The notes under the pieces: model-generated
What the model saw: the letters and a program-made list of their open reading frames with translations, nothing else
The model's database searches: none
Told to the model about the DNA's origin: nothing
Assembly: GCF_947507565.1 (NCBI RefSeq)
Contig: NC_089182.1
Coordinates: 744,001-808,000, forward strand
DNA length: 64,000 bases
Direction: 5' to 3'
From: Oscarella lobularis
Lineage: Eukaryota > Porifera > Homoscleromorpha > Homosclerophorida > Oscarellidae
Shown: positions 1 to 11,098 of the stretch, in pieces
How positions within the stretch are numbered: the stretch's first letter is position 1
Layout of the letters: every line of letters begins with the position of its first letter
Program-made: the position numbers and the translations under genes

Positions 1-1
1 T

Positions 2-959
2 GCGGCATACACAATCACACGCGACTGCGCCCAGCAAAAACTGACGGGTTGCGGGTGCGACTCGACGCGACGATCGGATGCCAGTTTGGCGACCGCTGCG
101 AGTGAAGTTTTGGCGCAGCACCCCAATGCGAGATTATCGTGGAAGGGCTGCAGCGAAGACGTCGAATACGGATACTCAAAGTCAAAAGAATTCGTCGATG
201 CGGCTGAAGAGGAGACGCGTCAGGAGAAGAAGTTGATGAATCTTCACAATAACGAAGCCGGACGATTGGTGAGTGTCCGCTGAATCGCGCTGCCTTTGAT
301 CTATAATAGCAGCCATTAATGATTCATATACATTAACCAAGACAGTGCAGCGTGGGGGTCTTAAGAACATCCTTTTACGCACTTGCTCCGCGTGTATGAC
401 GTCTTTAGTTGGGGAACTTCCTTTTACGCATTTGTGGATGACGTCTTTAGATGGGGAAAGATAGCATCCGCTCGTTGTATCACATCTTTTATTTGGCTTC
501 TGTCTATAGGCAGTTAAAAAGGAACTGGTGCTGCGCTGCCGTTGCCATGGAGTCTCGTACGCCTGTAACGTTCAAACGTGCTGGTACGAGATGAAACATT
601 GGAAAGACGTAGGCGAAGAAATCAAGTCGTTATACGACAAAGCTGTAAAGGTGACAGTGAACGCTCAGTCGGGTAAAGTAGAAAAAGCAAACGGTAAAGA
701 GCCTGGATCCGAAGAAATGATTTACGTCAATGAGACACAGCCTGATCTGTGCAACCTAACAAAGGGACGCAAGTGCTTCAGGAAAGGCAGTTCGAGTGAG
801 TGCTCCTGCGACGTTCTCTGCTGTCAACGGGGATACAACACGGTCCCAAAAACGATCGTTAAAAATTGCTTTTGTAAGCTGAGAATGACTCCGCCTCCAA
901 TAAGAATTGTCTGCAACAAATGCACCAAAAAAATCGAGGAGGATTATTGCAGAAAATAG
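2..959 (+). CDS. Wnt protein, 5'-truncated (C-terminal half)
   Basis: Secreted Wnt ligand that binds Frizzled/LRP receptors. The gene runs off the left edge; I read exons <2..268 and 510..959, joined by a phase-0 intron with GTGAGT donor and TATAG acceptor, giving 238 residues to the TAG stop. Seen: the ITRDC...LTGCGCD segment, the CRCHGVSYAC loop holding the serine that is palmitoleoylated in known Wnts, the CNVQTCW motif after it, and the cysteine-dense C-terminal domain ending CNKC...DYCRK (last cysteine almost at the end, as is usual). The spacer between the lipid loop and the Cys domain is lysine-rich and divergent. An AATAAA lies at about 1030. The subfamily cannot be told. A second Wnt lies 12 kb downstream on the same strand with an intron at the equivalent place. 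Confidence 0.93.
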
Positions 960-1218
960 CTCGATCGACTGATATTCGTGAGTCACTGTGATAGGCTTTA
1001 GCCGCCTAATTAATTAATCAATAGAGCCAAATAAAACGATTCCGTGAAAAAGCTCGATTAATTTTGCCAGTAAGAAAATGACAGACCGCAACAGCAGACC
1101 GTGTAGGTAGTACAATGCCGACGCCGCTAGTTCTGGCGCGCTTGTTGTCAAACAAGGTCAGGTCACATGCATGGTAGGCTGCCGGTATGAAAAGTCAATT
1201 ATGTCTAAGTTTTCCCCG

Positions 1219-3675
1219 TTACTTATTGGAAGCGTTTGCCTTCATTTTAGATTGCAGTACGTTGAGATGCTGTTGAATACCTGGATATTGCGGATCAAGA
1301 GCGAGAACTTGCTGGAAACTCTTTTGGGCTTCTTTCCACTGTCCTAATTCGACAAACGCTATCGCGATATTATGTTGACATGTCGCGTGACGGTTGTCTA
1401 CTTTCAAACATCCCCTATACGCGGTAATAGCTTTTTCGTAGTTTTTCACCGCAATGTGACTGTCTCCAAGAAGCTGCCACGAATTCGTGTGACGAGAATG
1501 ATGTTCGAGTACTTTTTCGGCTTCTTCGATCGCTTCGAAATGCCGTCCCTCTCTGCTATAAACGAGAGCCAAATTGAAGCGAGCACTACGATGATTCGGA
1601 TCAATATCAAGAGTTCTTCGAAACCAATTTTCGGCCGCGCGTCCTTGCCCGAGATCCATGGCAACGATACCAAGATTAAATAGCGCTTTATCATTACTTC
1701 CATCTACGGTCAAGACTCTCTTATAGAGACGCTCGGCTTCGATCAGTTTCTCCTTTTGTCTCGTCTCCTGCAGATGAAGACCTAAATTGAGCAAAGAAAG
1801 GACGTGATTCGGATCGACGGCTAACGCGTCGCGAAATTTTCTCTCGGCTTTCTTTGCCTGATTACCCGAGAGTGCAACGACTCCCAAATTGAAGTGAGCG
1901 TCAGCGTACGAAGGTCTTATATCGATCGCTTTCTGATAGGCCTGTTCGGCTTCGGCCATACGATTCGTTTTCAATAGCAAATCGCCGAGATTCATGTACG
2001 CCGATTCGAAGTTCGGCTTCATTCGAATCGCTTTGCGATACAACTTCTCCGCCTCGTCCATTCGACGGGGATCGCGCTTGATGAGATTAGCGAGATTATA
2101 ATAGACGTTAATATGAGACGGCGGAATGCGAAAACTCGAAAGCCCGTCCGCCGCTTCGCCTTTCAATTTGGGCATGAGATCGATCGCCTTTTGATAGTAC
2201 GTCTCGCTTTCGTCGAACCGTTCCATCGCCTTGAGCACTCGACCCAAATTAATCAAGCCACCGACGTCGTCCGGCTGCAATTCGACGCCGTGTCGAAATC
2301 GTCTCTCCGCCTCGTCGTACTCCTTCCGATCTTCGAAGACGTGACCCAAATTGCTGTAGAGTTTGGCGTTGCGCGAATTGACGCGAATCGCGGACGTAAA
2401 GAGCGTCTCGTCGTCGTGCCAATCCGGATTGCGCGACACGGTCTTCGCCGCGTGGCACAACAACGTAAAGACCAGTAATCCGTCGATTAGGACCGGACTA
2501 AAGCGCCCGCGCAATTTTTTCCAGCCCAATCCGACTAGAAGACTAAATCCCATGCTGGGAACGTAAAGGATTCGTTCGGCGACGACGAAACCGACGGGAA
2601 AGAAGAGATTCGACGCCGGAATGAATGGAAAAATAATAAAGGCGAGTCCGAGTATCGTCATTTTCTTTTCCCAATGATTTCCTTTCGAACAGAAGAGTAG
2701 AAAATATGTCAACCCGAGTAGAAAAGCACCGGTGCCTACATTTCTGACGTCGAAAAACGACTCGACGAGCGGTATCGTCTGCATCGTCCAATCACAGCAG
2801 AGACTCGACGGAAATAGAAGCAATTTAGCGTTGACAAAGAGAAGGTAGAAATAGGTGAGTTGGCGCGTCGGAGTCGAAGCGACCGCGGCCGGATTATCGA
2901 ACGAAGTGAATACGGGCAATTCGGCGCCCATGATTTTGATTCTCAATATCATAAAAGCGAGGGCGGAGAGAGTGAGAATGAAACATCGTTTGATAGACGG
3001 TTTCAAATGGGGTCGTTTCAAAAAGGAGATCCATTCGAACAGATCCATTTTATCGGCGATGAAAATATCGTATGTGCAACAGAGTGCAACGACCGTTATG
3101 CCTTGTTCTTTGCACAAGGCCGATACGATGCACAGGAGAATGGAAACGATGAGATAGCGCGCGCTATTCGCTTCGTCCTGCCGACTTTTTCGGTATGAAA
3201 GAAAGCATAGGAGAAAAAATACGGCGGATAGAAGTTCGGCGCGGCCCACGACTCCCGCTACGGCTTCCGTGTGGATCGGATGGAGAGCGAAAGATAGTCC
3301 GGCGACGAGCGCGGCGGCGCTGTGGCTGCCGTAGAAAAGCGCGCCAAGCGAGGCCAAAAGCGCGGCGATTCCCGCATGTAGGAGGATGTTGAGGGCGTGG
3401 TAGCCGCGTGCATTTAGACCGTCGAGCGCGTAATTGAAACGAAAGGAGGCGACCGTGAGCGGGCGATACGACTTGTGACTGCCGTCCTGAGACATGGGGG
3501 TTCCCCAGAAGTCGTTTCGGAATAAATTCGAAAGGGGCGTGTCCGGACGAAGATCGGCGTTTTCCACGACCGCTGACAAGTCGTCGAAGCAGAATTTGCA
3601 GTCCAGAGAATTAATGTAAACGAGACCGGCAACAAAACCGACGAAAAATACCGAAGAGGAGCCGACGAGCTGCAT
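1219..3675 (-). CDS. TMTC4: TMTC4-like protein O-mannosyltransferase with TPR repeats
   Basis: Multipass ER membrane protein. Animal TMTC1-4 enzymes put O-mannose on cadherin-type domains in the ER lumen. The 818-residue protein is one uninterrupted exon. I start it at the ATG at 3675; a longer frame would need a GTG. N-terminal half: first membrane helix, lumenal loop with CFDDLSAVVEN and the NDFWGTPM/HKSYRPLT block, then several helices with LHPIHTEAVAGVVGRAELL and LCKEQGIT, which from memory is closest to TMTC4 among the paralogues. A DUF1736 segment (LLFVNAKLLLFPSSLCCDW) follows. From about residue 420 to the end are roughly ten TPR repeats. Intronlessness is striking beside neighbours with many introns and could reflect retroposition. 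It is head to head with WDPCP, with 141 bases between start codons. Confidence 0.93.
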   Translation of the reverse strand: MQLVGSSSVFFVGFVAGLVYINSLDCKFCFDDLSAVVENADLRPDTPLSNLFRNDFWGTPMSQDGSHKSYRPLTVASFRFNYALDGLNARGYHALNILLHAGIAALLASLGALFYGSHSAAALVAGLSFALHPIHTEAVAGVVGRAELLSAVFFLLCFLSYRKSRQDEANSARYLIVSILLCIVSALCKEQGITVVALCCTYDIFIADKMDLFEWISFLKRPHLKPSIKRCFILTLSALAFMILRIKIMGAELPVFTSFDNPAAVASTPTRQLTYFYLLFVNAKLLLFPSSLCCDWTMQTIPLVESFFDVRNVGTGAFLLGLTYFLLFCSKGNHWEKKMTILGLAFIIFPFIPASNLFFPVGFVVAERILYVPSMGFSLLVGLGWKKLRGRFSPVLIDGLLVFTLLCHAAKTVSRNPDWHDDETLFTSAIRVNSRNAKLYSNLGHVFEDRKEYDEAERRFRHGVELQPDDVGGLINLGRVLKAMERFDESETYYQKAIDLMPKLKGEAADGLSSFRIPPSHINVYYNLANLIKRDPRRMDEAEKLYRKAIRMKPNFESAYMNLGDLLLKTNRMAEAEQAYQKAIDIRPSYADAHFNLGVVALSGNQAKKAERKFRDALAVDPNHVLSLLNLGLHLQETRQKEKLIEAERLYKRVLTVDGSNDKALFNLGIVAMDLGQGRAAENWFRRTLDIDPNHRSARFNLALVYSREGRHFEAIEEAEKVLEHHSRHTNSWQLLGDSHIAVKNYEKAITAYRGCLKVDNRHATCQHNIAIAFVELGQWKEAQKSFQQVLALDPQYPGIQQHLNVLQSKMKANASNK

Positions 3676-3816
3676 TCTTTCGTTGCTAACGTGCGTTTGC
3701 GCGCGCGCCACGGTTTTATATCAATCGGTTTCTCAAAAAATGGCTTGTTTGCGAATAGAAGCGCACTATTGGACAACTCATTCATGCAAACAATGCCGTT
3801 CGTATTTCTCCAGTGA

Positions 3817-6800
3817 ATGACTAGGTGGACGTTTGCATATCTAGAGCCCGATTGCCGAATTCATTCTTATCACGCCAAAAATCAAGGCAAGTCAGTAGAT
3901 CATCGCATCGATTGGGCCTAATTGCTTCTATTTCAGATCTTTCGACGGGCTACCGCGATAGTTACCGATCGTTTGTCGAAGGAAAGCTCTCGTCCTCCTA
4001 TAATCTATTTATTCATTTATTTATGTATCCATTGATTAGGTCGAAATGAAAAATGGGCCTTGTCCAATAAAAAACCGGACAAGCTCAGAGACACCTTATC
4101 AGAATTCAACGTAGGACGGGAAGAGATAAAAAAATTATTTTCTCATGCTATGCACAGGATCTTTGCTATTCTCACAAATGCTTTATTATTTATTGGAAAA
4201 GTCAAAGATATCTGAGGGTACACCGTCGACAGCTACTATCTCGTTTTTTTTTTATAGTCTATGTCTTTTTTAGGTATTGCTTGATAATGGGACGGTTGCA
4301 GCTTTTACCCTATCCAGCAATCTTGTTGACGCGGAACGAATTCTTCTGGACAAGTCGTTGTGCAGCAAACTCGGCTCGGAAATAATTTCGGATGGTACGT
4401 AATTGGATTGGAATGAGCAATCAATCGATTTTTTCCGTTCAGCTGCTTTTGGAGATAACTTCATCGTTTTTTCGTTTTATGGAAAATCCAGTCTTCTCTT
4501 TGTATTGCTCAAAAGGCCGCTTGACAGTCTCGATGACAAAATGGAACGGCTCTCTTCTCTCGATCCCAAATTTCTTCTCGTAGACATCCCCGGACTGAGA
4601 TCGCGTCACGCGAAATTAATGGCGATAAACAGTCGTCAATCCCTCGTAATTGAAAACGCGAAAAAAAATCGAATCTTTCGTCTAAAACTACTTTGAGGTG
4701 GCTTTGTGGTGGTCACGCGAGGCAAAGGAAGAAAACAATCTTGTAATCATAGACATGTCTAGGTAAGCCGTATTCTCTCCGTTCCGTTGCTCGCTCATAG
4801 AATTTCTCTTCAGCGGAAAACCAGAAATGCACTGTAGCATAGCCACGCAGCACAACAACGTCTTAACCTGCACGTTCAGGCAAAATTAAACCATATAGTA
4901 TAGTCGTCTTGAAATGGAATTCGTTTAATTAATTGCAGCGTTTTGAAAACGCACTGCTTATATACGGTTGAGGGTGGCTTTGTGATTTCCGGCCAGCCGG
5001 CCGTCAGCAGTTCGGTGTACGAGTATGCTCACTCTAAGGTCATCTCGCCCTAAATGGTATGATTGTCGAAACGTCTTCTGAAGTTTTATTCGTGCAGCTT
5101 CTCAAAGTGGCTGAATCTCATATCTTAATTCAAGGTAAAAAATCGTCTGATCCGCATATTGAACTAAAAAGATGCGGGATTTTTTGCTTCGTTAGGCAAA
5201 TTGACTATAGCGAAGAGAAACTACGCGGAGGACAAACTTTTTCTGGCTTGTGACAATGGTCTTTTGGTAAATACTAGGCACATCGATTGCCCTCTTTCTC
5301 ATAGATTTACTTATCCAGATTCTTCACTATGATAATAACAGAGAAGTCACCCATCATTTATCGAATATCGTAAGTTTATTGCGTAGCCGCGACGTGGTCT
5401 TAGAAAATTCTTTGTCGCTCAGCGCGAGCCTACAAGCGCATCTTGGCATCCTTCAGATATTCTCATAATCGTTGGAAATAGCCGAGGAAGAATCCAGGCA
5501 AGGAAAAACGATCAGTCGACTCTCTCCCTGTTTTTCTTATTCATAGACGTCCTAGTGTTTTGACGTGGGACTCGCTCCTCTTCGCGTTTTGAATAGTTTT
5601 GAAGAGACGCCGAGTCTGTCACTCGACGTTGGTCTATTTCTAAGGCGAGTTAGAGAGAAATCCAATAGATAAATGATTCGAGAATATTTTGGATAGCCAA
5701 GAAGGCGGCCTAGATTTCATAGAGTGGTGTCACGATGGCTCCCTGTCGAGAAACCCTTCCGCTTTTGACTTCAGCGATTGCGCGATCGTTCTGTTCAGGA
5801 AGTCAGTTGTTGTACTTTATATGTACTGGGATGGTCATTTCTTCTCGTTTTCACAAAGGGGTCCTGCATGTCTCCTTCGTTTCGTTCTTGGCCTCATCAG
5901 CCAAGGAAAGCTGGGCCCCATGGAACTTGTGACTGAGTACATAAGACTCAGAGATCCGGCTAAGGTGAAGAAAGCATCCTTTTTTCGTTCTGTTACACTA
6001 GTAACAGTGCTTCTCGTTGTTAGGCAGTAAACATATTGAAACGGTTAAATTGGAATACGAGTGGAAAAATGTGCTTTACGTGTTTCACGCTGATTATGGA
6101 TTTTCTCCTCAAGCAATCGCTTTCTGAGGAAACCGAAAGTTTGTCTTTTTTTTTGATTGAATATCTAGTCTGCACCCCGTCTCTTCTTTCTAGGTTTGTG
6201 TGAGGAGGCTCTGGCGACGTTTCTATCTCCATCTGGTCCAATATTGGACGCTGTAACGGATCAGTTCAGGGAGGGAGTACACAACATGGCGAGACGTTTT
6301 CATCATCATCTTCTAAGGTGAAAGACAAAGGCTATTTCGCGCACTTTGTTTCTATTCGTCTACAGGTATCAACGATTAGAGAAGGCATATCTATTGGCAG
6401 TAGATCTCGAAGACAGGGACCTTTTTATGGCACGTCGAATTGCCCTGTTTGCCGCCCTCTTCCGAATCTTGTCTCTGGTGTTAGGATTTGCACTTTCTTG
6501 CACGCGACGCCGGCGAAAGCGTTCTCTCTCAAATAACGAAGCGAAAAGCTGAAAAAATCAGGGTCGATCCTCTCCTAGGTAATCCAATTTTATTAGTTAA
6601 GCCATTAGCCGTCCTATAACTAGTCCGTAATTAGTATACTATTTTTTTTAAAGTGCTGTGAGACCCCGGTGCCGTAACAACGCTCGTAGACACGTGCACG
6701 CAATCAACGTAGCTCGTAGTAACAGCACACTCGCACGATGCACTCAGTTCCCAGCCCCTGCTGTTCTAAACAATAACTTGCAAGACCAAAAATAATCCAT

Positions 6801-7092
6801 CTTTTTCCGTTGACGGGGTCTCGACGTCTTTCGGGTCTCTTGTTCTCAAATAAGAAAAATAGATAGTCCTGATTATCATAATTCTGTTGTGGCTTTAGAC
6901 TCGTTGCGTTCTCTGGAAGGAACGACGAGCAGCAGTTCGGAGGCGATATCAGGAAGTCAAGGCGGAGGAGCGCTGTCGACCGATCAAATTCCACTCGACC
7001 TCGAGTCGTCGGAAGGGGACGAAGAGGAGCCTGCGGCGGCGCCCGCGTCGCCGACGGGCAGCATTCAAGTCGTTCACTTTGGGATGGTATGA
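3817..7092 (+). CDS. WDPCP: WDPCP / fritz, WD-repeat planar cell polarity effector
   Basis: Cytoplasmic effector of planar cell polarity; in other animals it forms the CPLANE complex needed for ciliogenesis and septin organisation. A many-exon gene. Exon 1 is 3817..3886 (GC donor), exon 2 3937..3960 and exon 3 starts at 4040; later exons are approximate. Blocks I align with remembered vertebrate WDPCP, in order: KKPDKLRDTLSEF (4070), VLLDNGTVAAF (4275), RLSSLDPKFLLVDIPG (4550), a double-Trp block (4700), YTVEGGFVISG (4965), DKLFLACDNGLL (5232), ILIIVGNSRGRIQ (5460), RGPACLLRFVLGLISQGKLG (5860), RYQRLEKAYLLAVDLEDRDL (6364) and the C-terminal VVHFGMV before the TGA, against IHFGLV in vertebrates. 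Exon borders between 4100 and 6350 need transcript evidence. The region around 6890-7080 encodes an acidic Ser/Gly-rich tail. Confidence 0.88.
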
Positions 7093-8229
7093 GCGCGAGA
7101 TATGTTGCTCTTCTCGAAGTTCCAATTTTGCGGTCAGTCGCCGCTCGTTTATGTTCCTATTTGATGACGCGCGCTTATACGGAACTTGTGCAATTTGCAC
7201 GCGAAATGAGAAAGGTAAAACGGCGCGCAGTGCCGTCAACGATTAGAGTGTCTGCGACTGCAGCCGGATGTTCGATTAGAAGGGTACCACATTCCTAGAA
7301 GCTGACGACGTTCGTTCCTTCACTTTATCTTATCTGAGCGTGCTGTAGGAAGTCGCTATTGAGTTTCTGTGGAACCGGCGACGAGCAATGCACTGTAACA
7401 ACGCTCTACTATCTCTATTAGGACAAATTAATTGGCCGTCTTTCCAACGAAGGAGCCAAATTCGACTGATTTCATTCCCCTATCACGACCTGTTTGCCCG
7501 GCACGGGGCCCGCCGTCGATAAAGACGATTTCATCGGCTAGTTGACTCTCCAAGAAACTCGTCAAGTGAAACGAAGCTTAGCTGGTAGTTGGCAGTACCC
7601 TGAAGGTATAATTAGGATCTATGGCTGCTTCCAACCAACCGCCACTTTGCGATCGAAGATGCGACGGCGGCGACGGCGGCGACGGCGGCGGTGGCGGCAC
7701 GTACGCCTGACACCTAGCTTGTTTCCTAGCAAAACATTCTTGTGCGCAGACGACCTGTCTGACTTGTTCGCAGCGAAAACATCTCGGAGAACGAAAAAAA
7801 TTCCATCGCGTCTTCGCATCCGCCGCACGCACACGTACACGCGACCTCGGACGATATAACTTTCTAGAGCTTCGCCCGTCGCGGACCCCTCTAAGGAGAA
7901 TACCTTTGTCATTCAACTATTTCTTGTAGGGTGGCCTCGGCGGTACTGCCGCGACGGCGCCACCGCGATTTCTGAAGCCTTTCACGAGAGGAACCCCCCG
8001 CCAGGCTCGGCGCATGTCTTGACTCGGCGGTTCCCTGCAGCGAGTCTTATGCAGCATATGTGCATGTCGAAAACGAATAATCATTTTATAAAGGGTTGGA
8101 GCCGCGACCACAAAAATTAGATAGTCGTTTCGTAATGGCATTGGCGCGTGGCGAACTTTATCGTTTCTTGAGTCGTCACAAATGCGACTCTCGAGTGCTT
8201 GCAAGCGTTACGACCGCGAGTCACTTTAT
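7093..8229. other. Gene-free stretch with a CGG repeat
   Basis: I find no supportable gene between the stop of WDPCP and the stop of the CNPPD1-like gene. The two are tail to tail, so much of this is probably 3' UTR. A (CGG)n-type run lies at about 7660-7698. Open frames here are Arg-rich translations of GC-rich repeats with no family resemblance. Confidence 0.5.
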
Positions 8230-9373
8230 TTAGCCCACATGCCTAACCCCGAGTCCTCTATTCCTAACGAAACTTCTACAAGCAATTTTTTCTACTAACG
8301 CGACGTTGTCATATGTCAGATTCCTAGTCGTTGTATTTTGATAAAAAGCGTTGCAATCGACAGTTGGATAGAATTGGCCACCGGTTGCCATGGCGTGACC
8401 CACGGTAAACGTCACGCAAACCATTCCCACGTAAACTGCCCCACATATGAGAAACACCTACATTGTCTCTATGCATTCAGAAAGTCAAATGTATGAACTT
8501 TTACTAGATACCTGTACGACACTTTTATGAACTGATTCCGTCAAATCCTGCCGTTTCACAAGCCAAGACCAAATGGCGTTTAAATCTGAATAGGAAAAAC
8601 AGCCGTTTGCCGCCAAAGCAGAACGGAAAGAAAGCCTTGCACAAGAGAAATAAAAGCACATTAAAACCAAGAGCATCAGAATCTCTATACGGCACTAACC
8701 GAGCATCCACTCCATCTAAAAAATCTTCATATTCGCGTGGATTGATAAAAACGTCCCAATTCTAATATAAAAAATTTCAGTGCTGTACGAATGCTAGACG
8801 ATTTTTTTTCCCTACCAAAGCGGCAAGAAATTTTCGCTCTAGTGCATTGATCGCCTTTATTTTTCGTCTTCCTATGGAGGCCCACCCTGAATTTTCAATA
8901 GCATCGTCTTCGCCTTCGTCGTAGAGAAATTTACTCGCTACGAGCTAAATACGGCGACGTCACATATCAATTTTATTTTATATCTCTAATCACTACAACC
9001 AAAGATATGAGAAATAGGTCGGATGATGAAATGGTTTCTAAGAATAGAGGATTGCGTTTTTGAATGCGATCGGTGTATATCATGGCGGAGAGAAGATGAA
9101 CTTTAGACAAATTTGCGTCGCTATGTACATAGTCACATGACGAATCGAAACTGATCCTACGAGCCGAGGGATGGCATACCGAGTTACTAGGCCAACGTAG
9201 CCTAATTTAACTGTTCTATCAGGTAATTTCGCCGCCAATTTGAAGTGATTCCATGCCATTTCTAGTGTAACAAAGAACACGTGACGACAAAACGAGTGAA
9301 TAGGGCTTGAGTTACCCGTTAAAACAGCCGAGTAATCGCCTTTCTCGACTCCTTCGTCCTCAAAGAAGTTCAT
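8230..9373 (-). CDS. CNPPD1: CNPPD1-like: cyclin Pas1/PHO80 domain with membrane segment
   Basis: Vertebrate CNPPD1 has a PHO80-type cyclin fold followed by a hydrophobic segment; its job is poorly known. Several minus-strand exons start from ATG 9373. The best-supported part is an exon at about 8940-8815 reading ASKFLYDEGEDDAI then NALERKFLAAL, and the next at about 8765-8700 reading NWDVFINPREYEDFLDG. These match the vertebrate ASKYLYDEG, NALERGFLSAMDW and PREIFEVL blocks that I remember. Downstream, CFSYSDLNAIW (8600) and a hydrophobic helix FLICGAVYVGMVCVTFTVGHA (8457-8395) correspond to the YTYTDL block and the membrane segment. The tail has N-glycosylation-like NTT/NLT sites and ends at TAA 8230. 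The first 60 residues (9373-9120) align poorly and may contain an unrecognised intron. Confidence 0.68.
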
Positions 9374-9713
9374 CGTCGACGAAAAACAGCACGAGAGCGC
9401 TTTTCCTAATGTAACGTGCGTCGAGACAATCCGGGACTGCTTCGGAAGTTCGTCGACGTTATGTTCCGTCTCCGCTGGCTTTCACGAGCCAATCGACCGC
9501 TTCGCTCGTTATCAGGCAACGGGGAGAGGTACGTTAGCTGTAAAAAGTCGAATAGCGCTGCTTTGACACCGCCGTGTCACTACACGCATCGAAGAATATC
9601 GTGTCCGCGATGAGTCTTAATTAATACAGAATCAAAATTGAGTGCCATGACGCCATTTAAGCGTCGATTAGTACAGCATGTCGCGTAAAGTTCCTATAGC
9701 ATACAATTAAAAA

Positions 9714-11098
9714 ATGTCCAGGTCGAAAAGAAGCCGTAGCAATGATCTAAAACAAGTCGCAGGTACATCTCCCGCTCTCAAAAGTGGAGTACTGTACAAC
9801 TGAATTCCTCTCAGGCGCCGTCTTGCAAAATCCTCGTAGCGAGTATCGCTGCGTGCGACGATATCAGGGAAAAATCAAGGCGGTTATTCTCGACTGGGCG
9901 GGAACGGTGCTCGATTACGGCGTCTATAGCCCGGCTGTCGCCTTTCTCGAGGTTTTCCGACGTGAGGGCGTGCCCATTACCATGGAAGAGGCGAGAGGTC
10001 CCATGGGAATTCACAAGAAAGTTCACATACGAAAGATTGCGGGTCTGGAAGCGGTCAGACGACGGTGGGAAGAAAACTACGGACGAAATCCGAACGAAAG
10101 TGACATTGAACGAATGTTTGAAAATTTCGTCGTCGAGCAGGTAGAGATGAAATAAATCTCCGAGGGGAAAGTGTTCGACTTTTTATTTCTTTTCTTTTTC
10201 GAGTTGGCTTGTTTGAAGAAGTACACCGCGCTGATTCCCGGCGTCTTGGAAACAATCGATCATCTCCAGCGCGAAATGAACGTGAAGATCGGCTCCACGA
10301 CCGGATTCACCACGCCTATTCTCGAAATATTAAAAGAAGAAGCAACTCGAGCCGGATATGTACCAGATTGTTACGTGGCCGCAGATGAAGTCCCTCGGGT
10401 AAGAGAGGCTCCGAAAATAGATTAGGAGGAGGAAGAGGTGGGAGTAGTAGGAGGAAAGGAATTAGTAATCTGAGATAGGAAAGGTCTGTGACCACAAGAA
10501 ACGAGAAGGAGGGCGGCGGAGGAGGGCGGCGGAGGAGGAGGCTTGTTACGTACATTAGTAAACCGATATAGGAAAGATCCGTCATCACAAGAAATTAGGG
10601 GGGTATAGCTTGTTACGTATTTGGTGGAACAGAGTAGCAGTAAAAAGAAAGAGGATAGTGTACTACACTGTTTTTTTTTGACCCAACTCTTTTTATGGGG
10701 GGGGTGGCCAAGGCTCGACCTTATCCCTTTATGGTTTGGCTGAATTGCATTCGACTCGGCGTGAGCCCCATTCAAGCCGTCGTCAAAGTTGACGACACAG
10801 TCGACGGCGTGCGCGAGGGCACATCGGCCGGATGCTGGACCGTTGCCGTAGCGAAAACGGTGCGCACCGGGGATCCCTCTTATAAGAAAAAACAAAAGTA
10901 GTCTCACAGGGAAATTACATGGGGCTCAACGAAAGCGAAATAGCGGCTCTGGACGACGACGACTACGAACGAAAATTGAATCATTCGTACGACATTTTGT
11001 CGGACGCCGGCGCGCACTACGTGATCGACTCGATCGCCCAACTACCGCCCGTCGTCGACGACATCAATCGTCGTCTGGCGAGCGGAGAGGAACCGTGA
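9714..11098 (+). CDS. phnX: Phosphonoacetaldehyde hydrolase (PhnX-like, HAD family)
   Basis: Cleaves the C-P bond of phosphonoacetaldehyde to acetaldehyde and phosphate, the last step of 2-aminoethylphosphonate breakdown. Five exons: 9714..9762, 9815..10140, 10204..10398, 10713..10859 and 10910..11098, all GT-AG, adding to 906 bases in frame (301 residues). Seen: the HAD motif [14 protein letters not shown] with nucleophilic Asp, the cap motif [13 protein letters not shown] whose Lys forms the Schiff base in bacterial PhnX, motif [12 protein letters not shown], and motif [20 protein letters not shown]. The end ([19 protein letters not shown]) follows the bacterial family to its end. The start matches a short basic leader, [10 protein letters not shown]. 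The fourth acceptor has a G-rich rather than pyrimidine-rich tract. A bacterial-type catabolic gene carrying four spliceosomal introns points to old horizontal transfer. Head to head with CNPPD1. Confidence 0.9.

Noticed and set aside
2113-2478. Antisense ORFs within TMTC4 and within GH35 and ZU5 exons
   Set aside because: They mirror the codon bias of the real genes and show no family resemblance.
8395-8457. HRD1/synoviolin-like membrane protein (QFYPTV motif)
   Set aside because: The match is limited to six residues. The neighbouring exons fit CNPPD1 instead.
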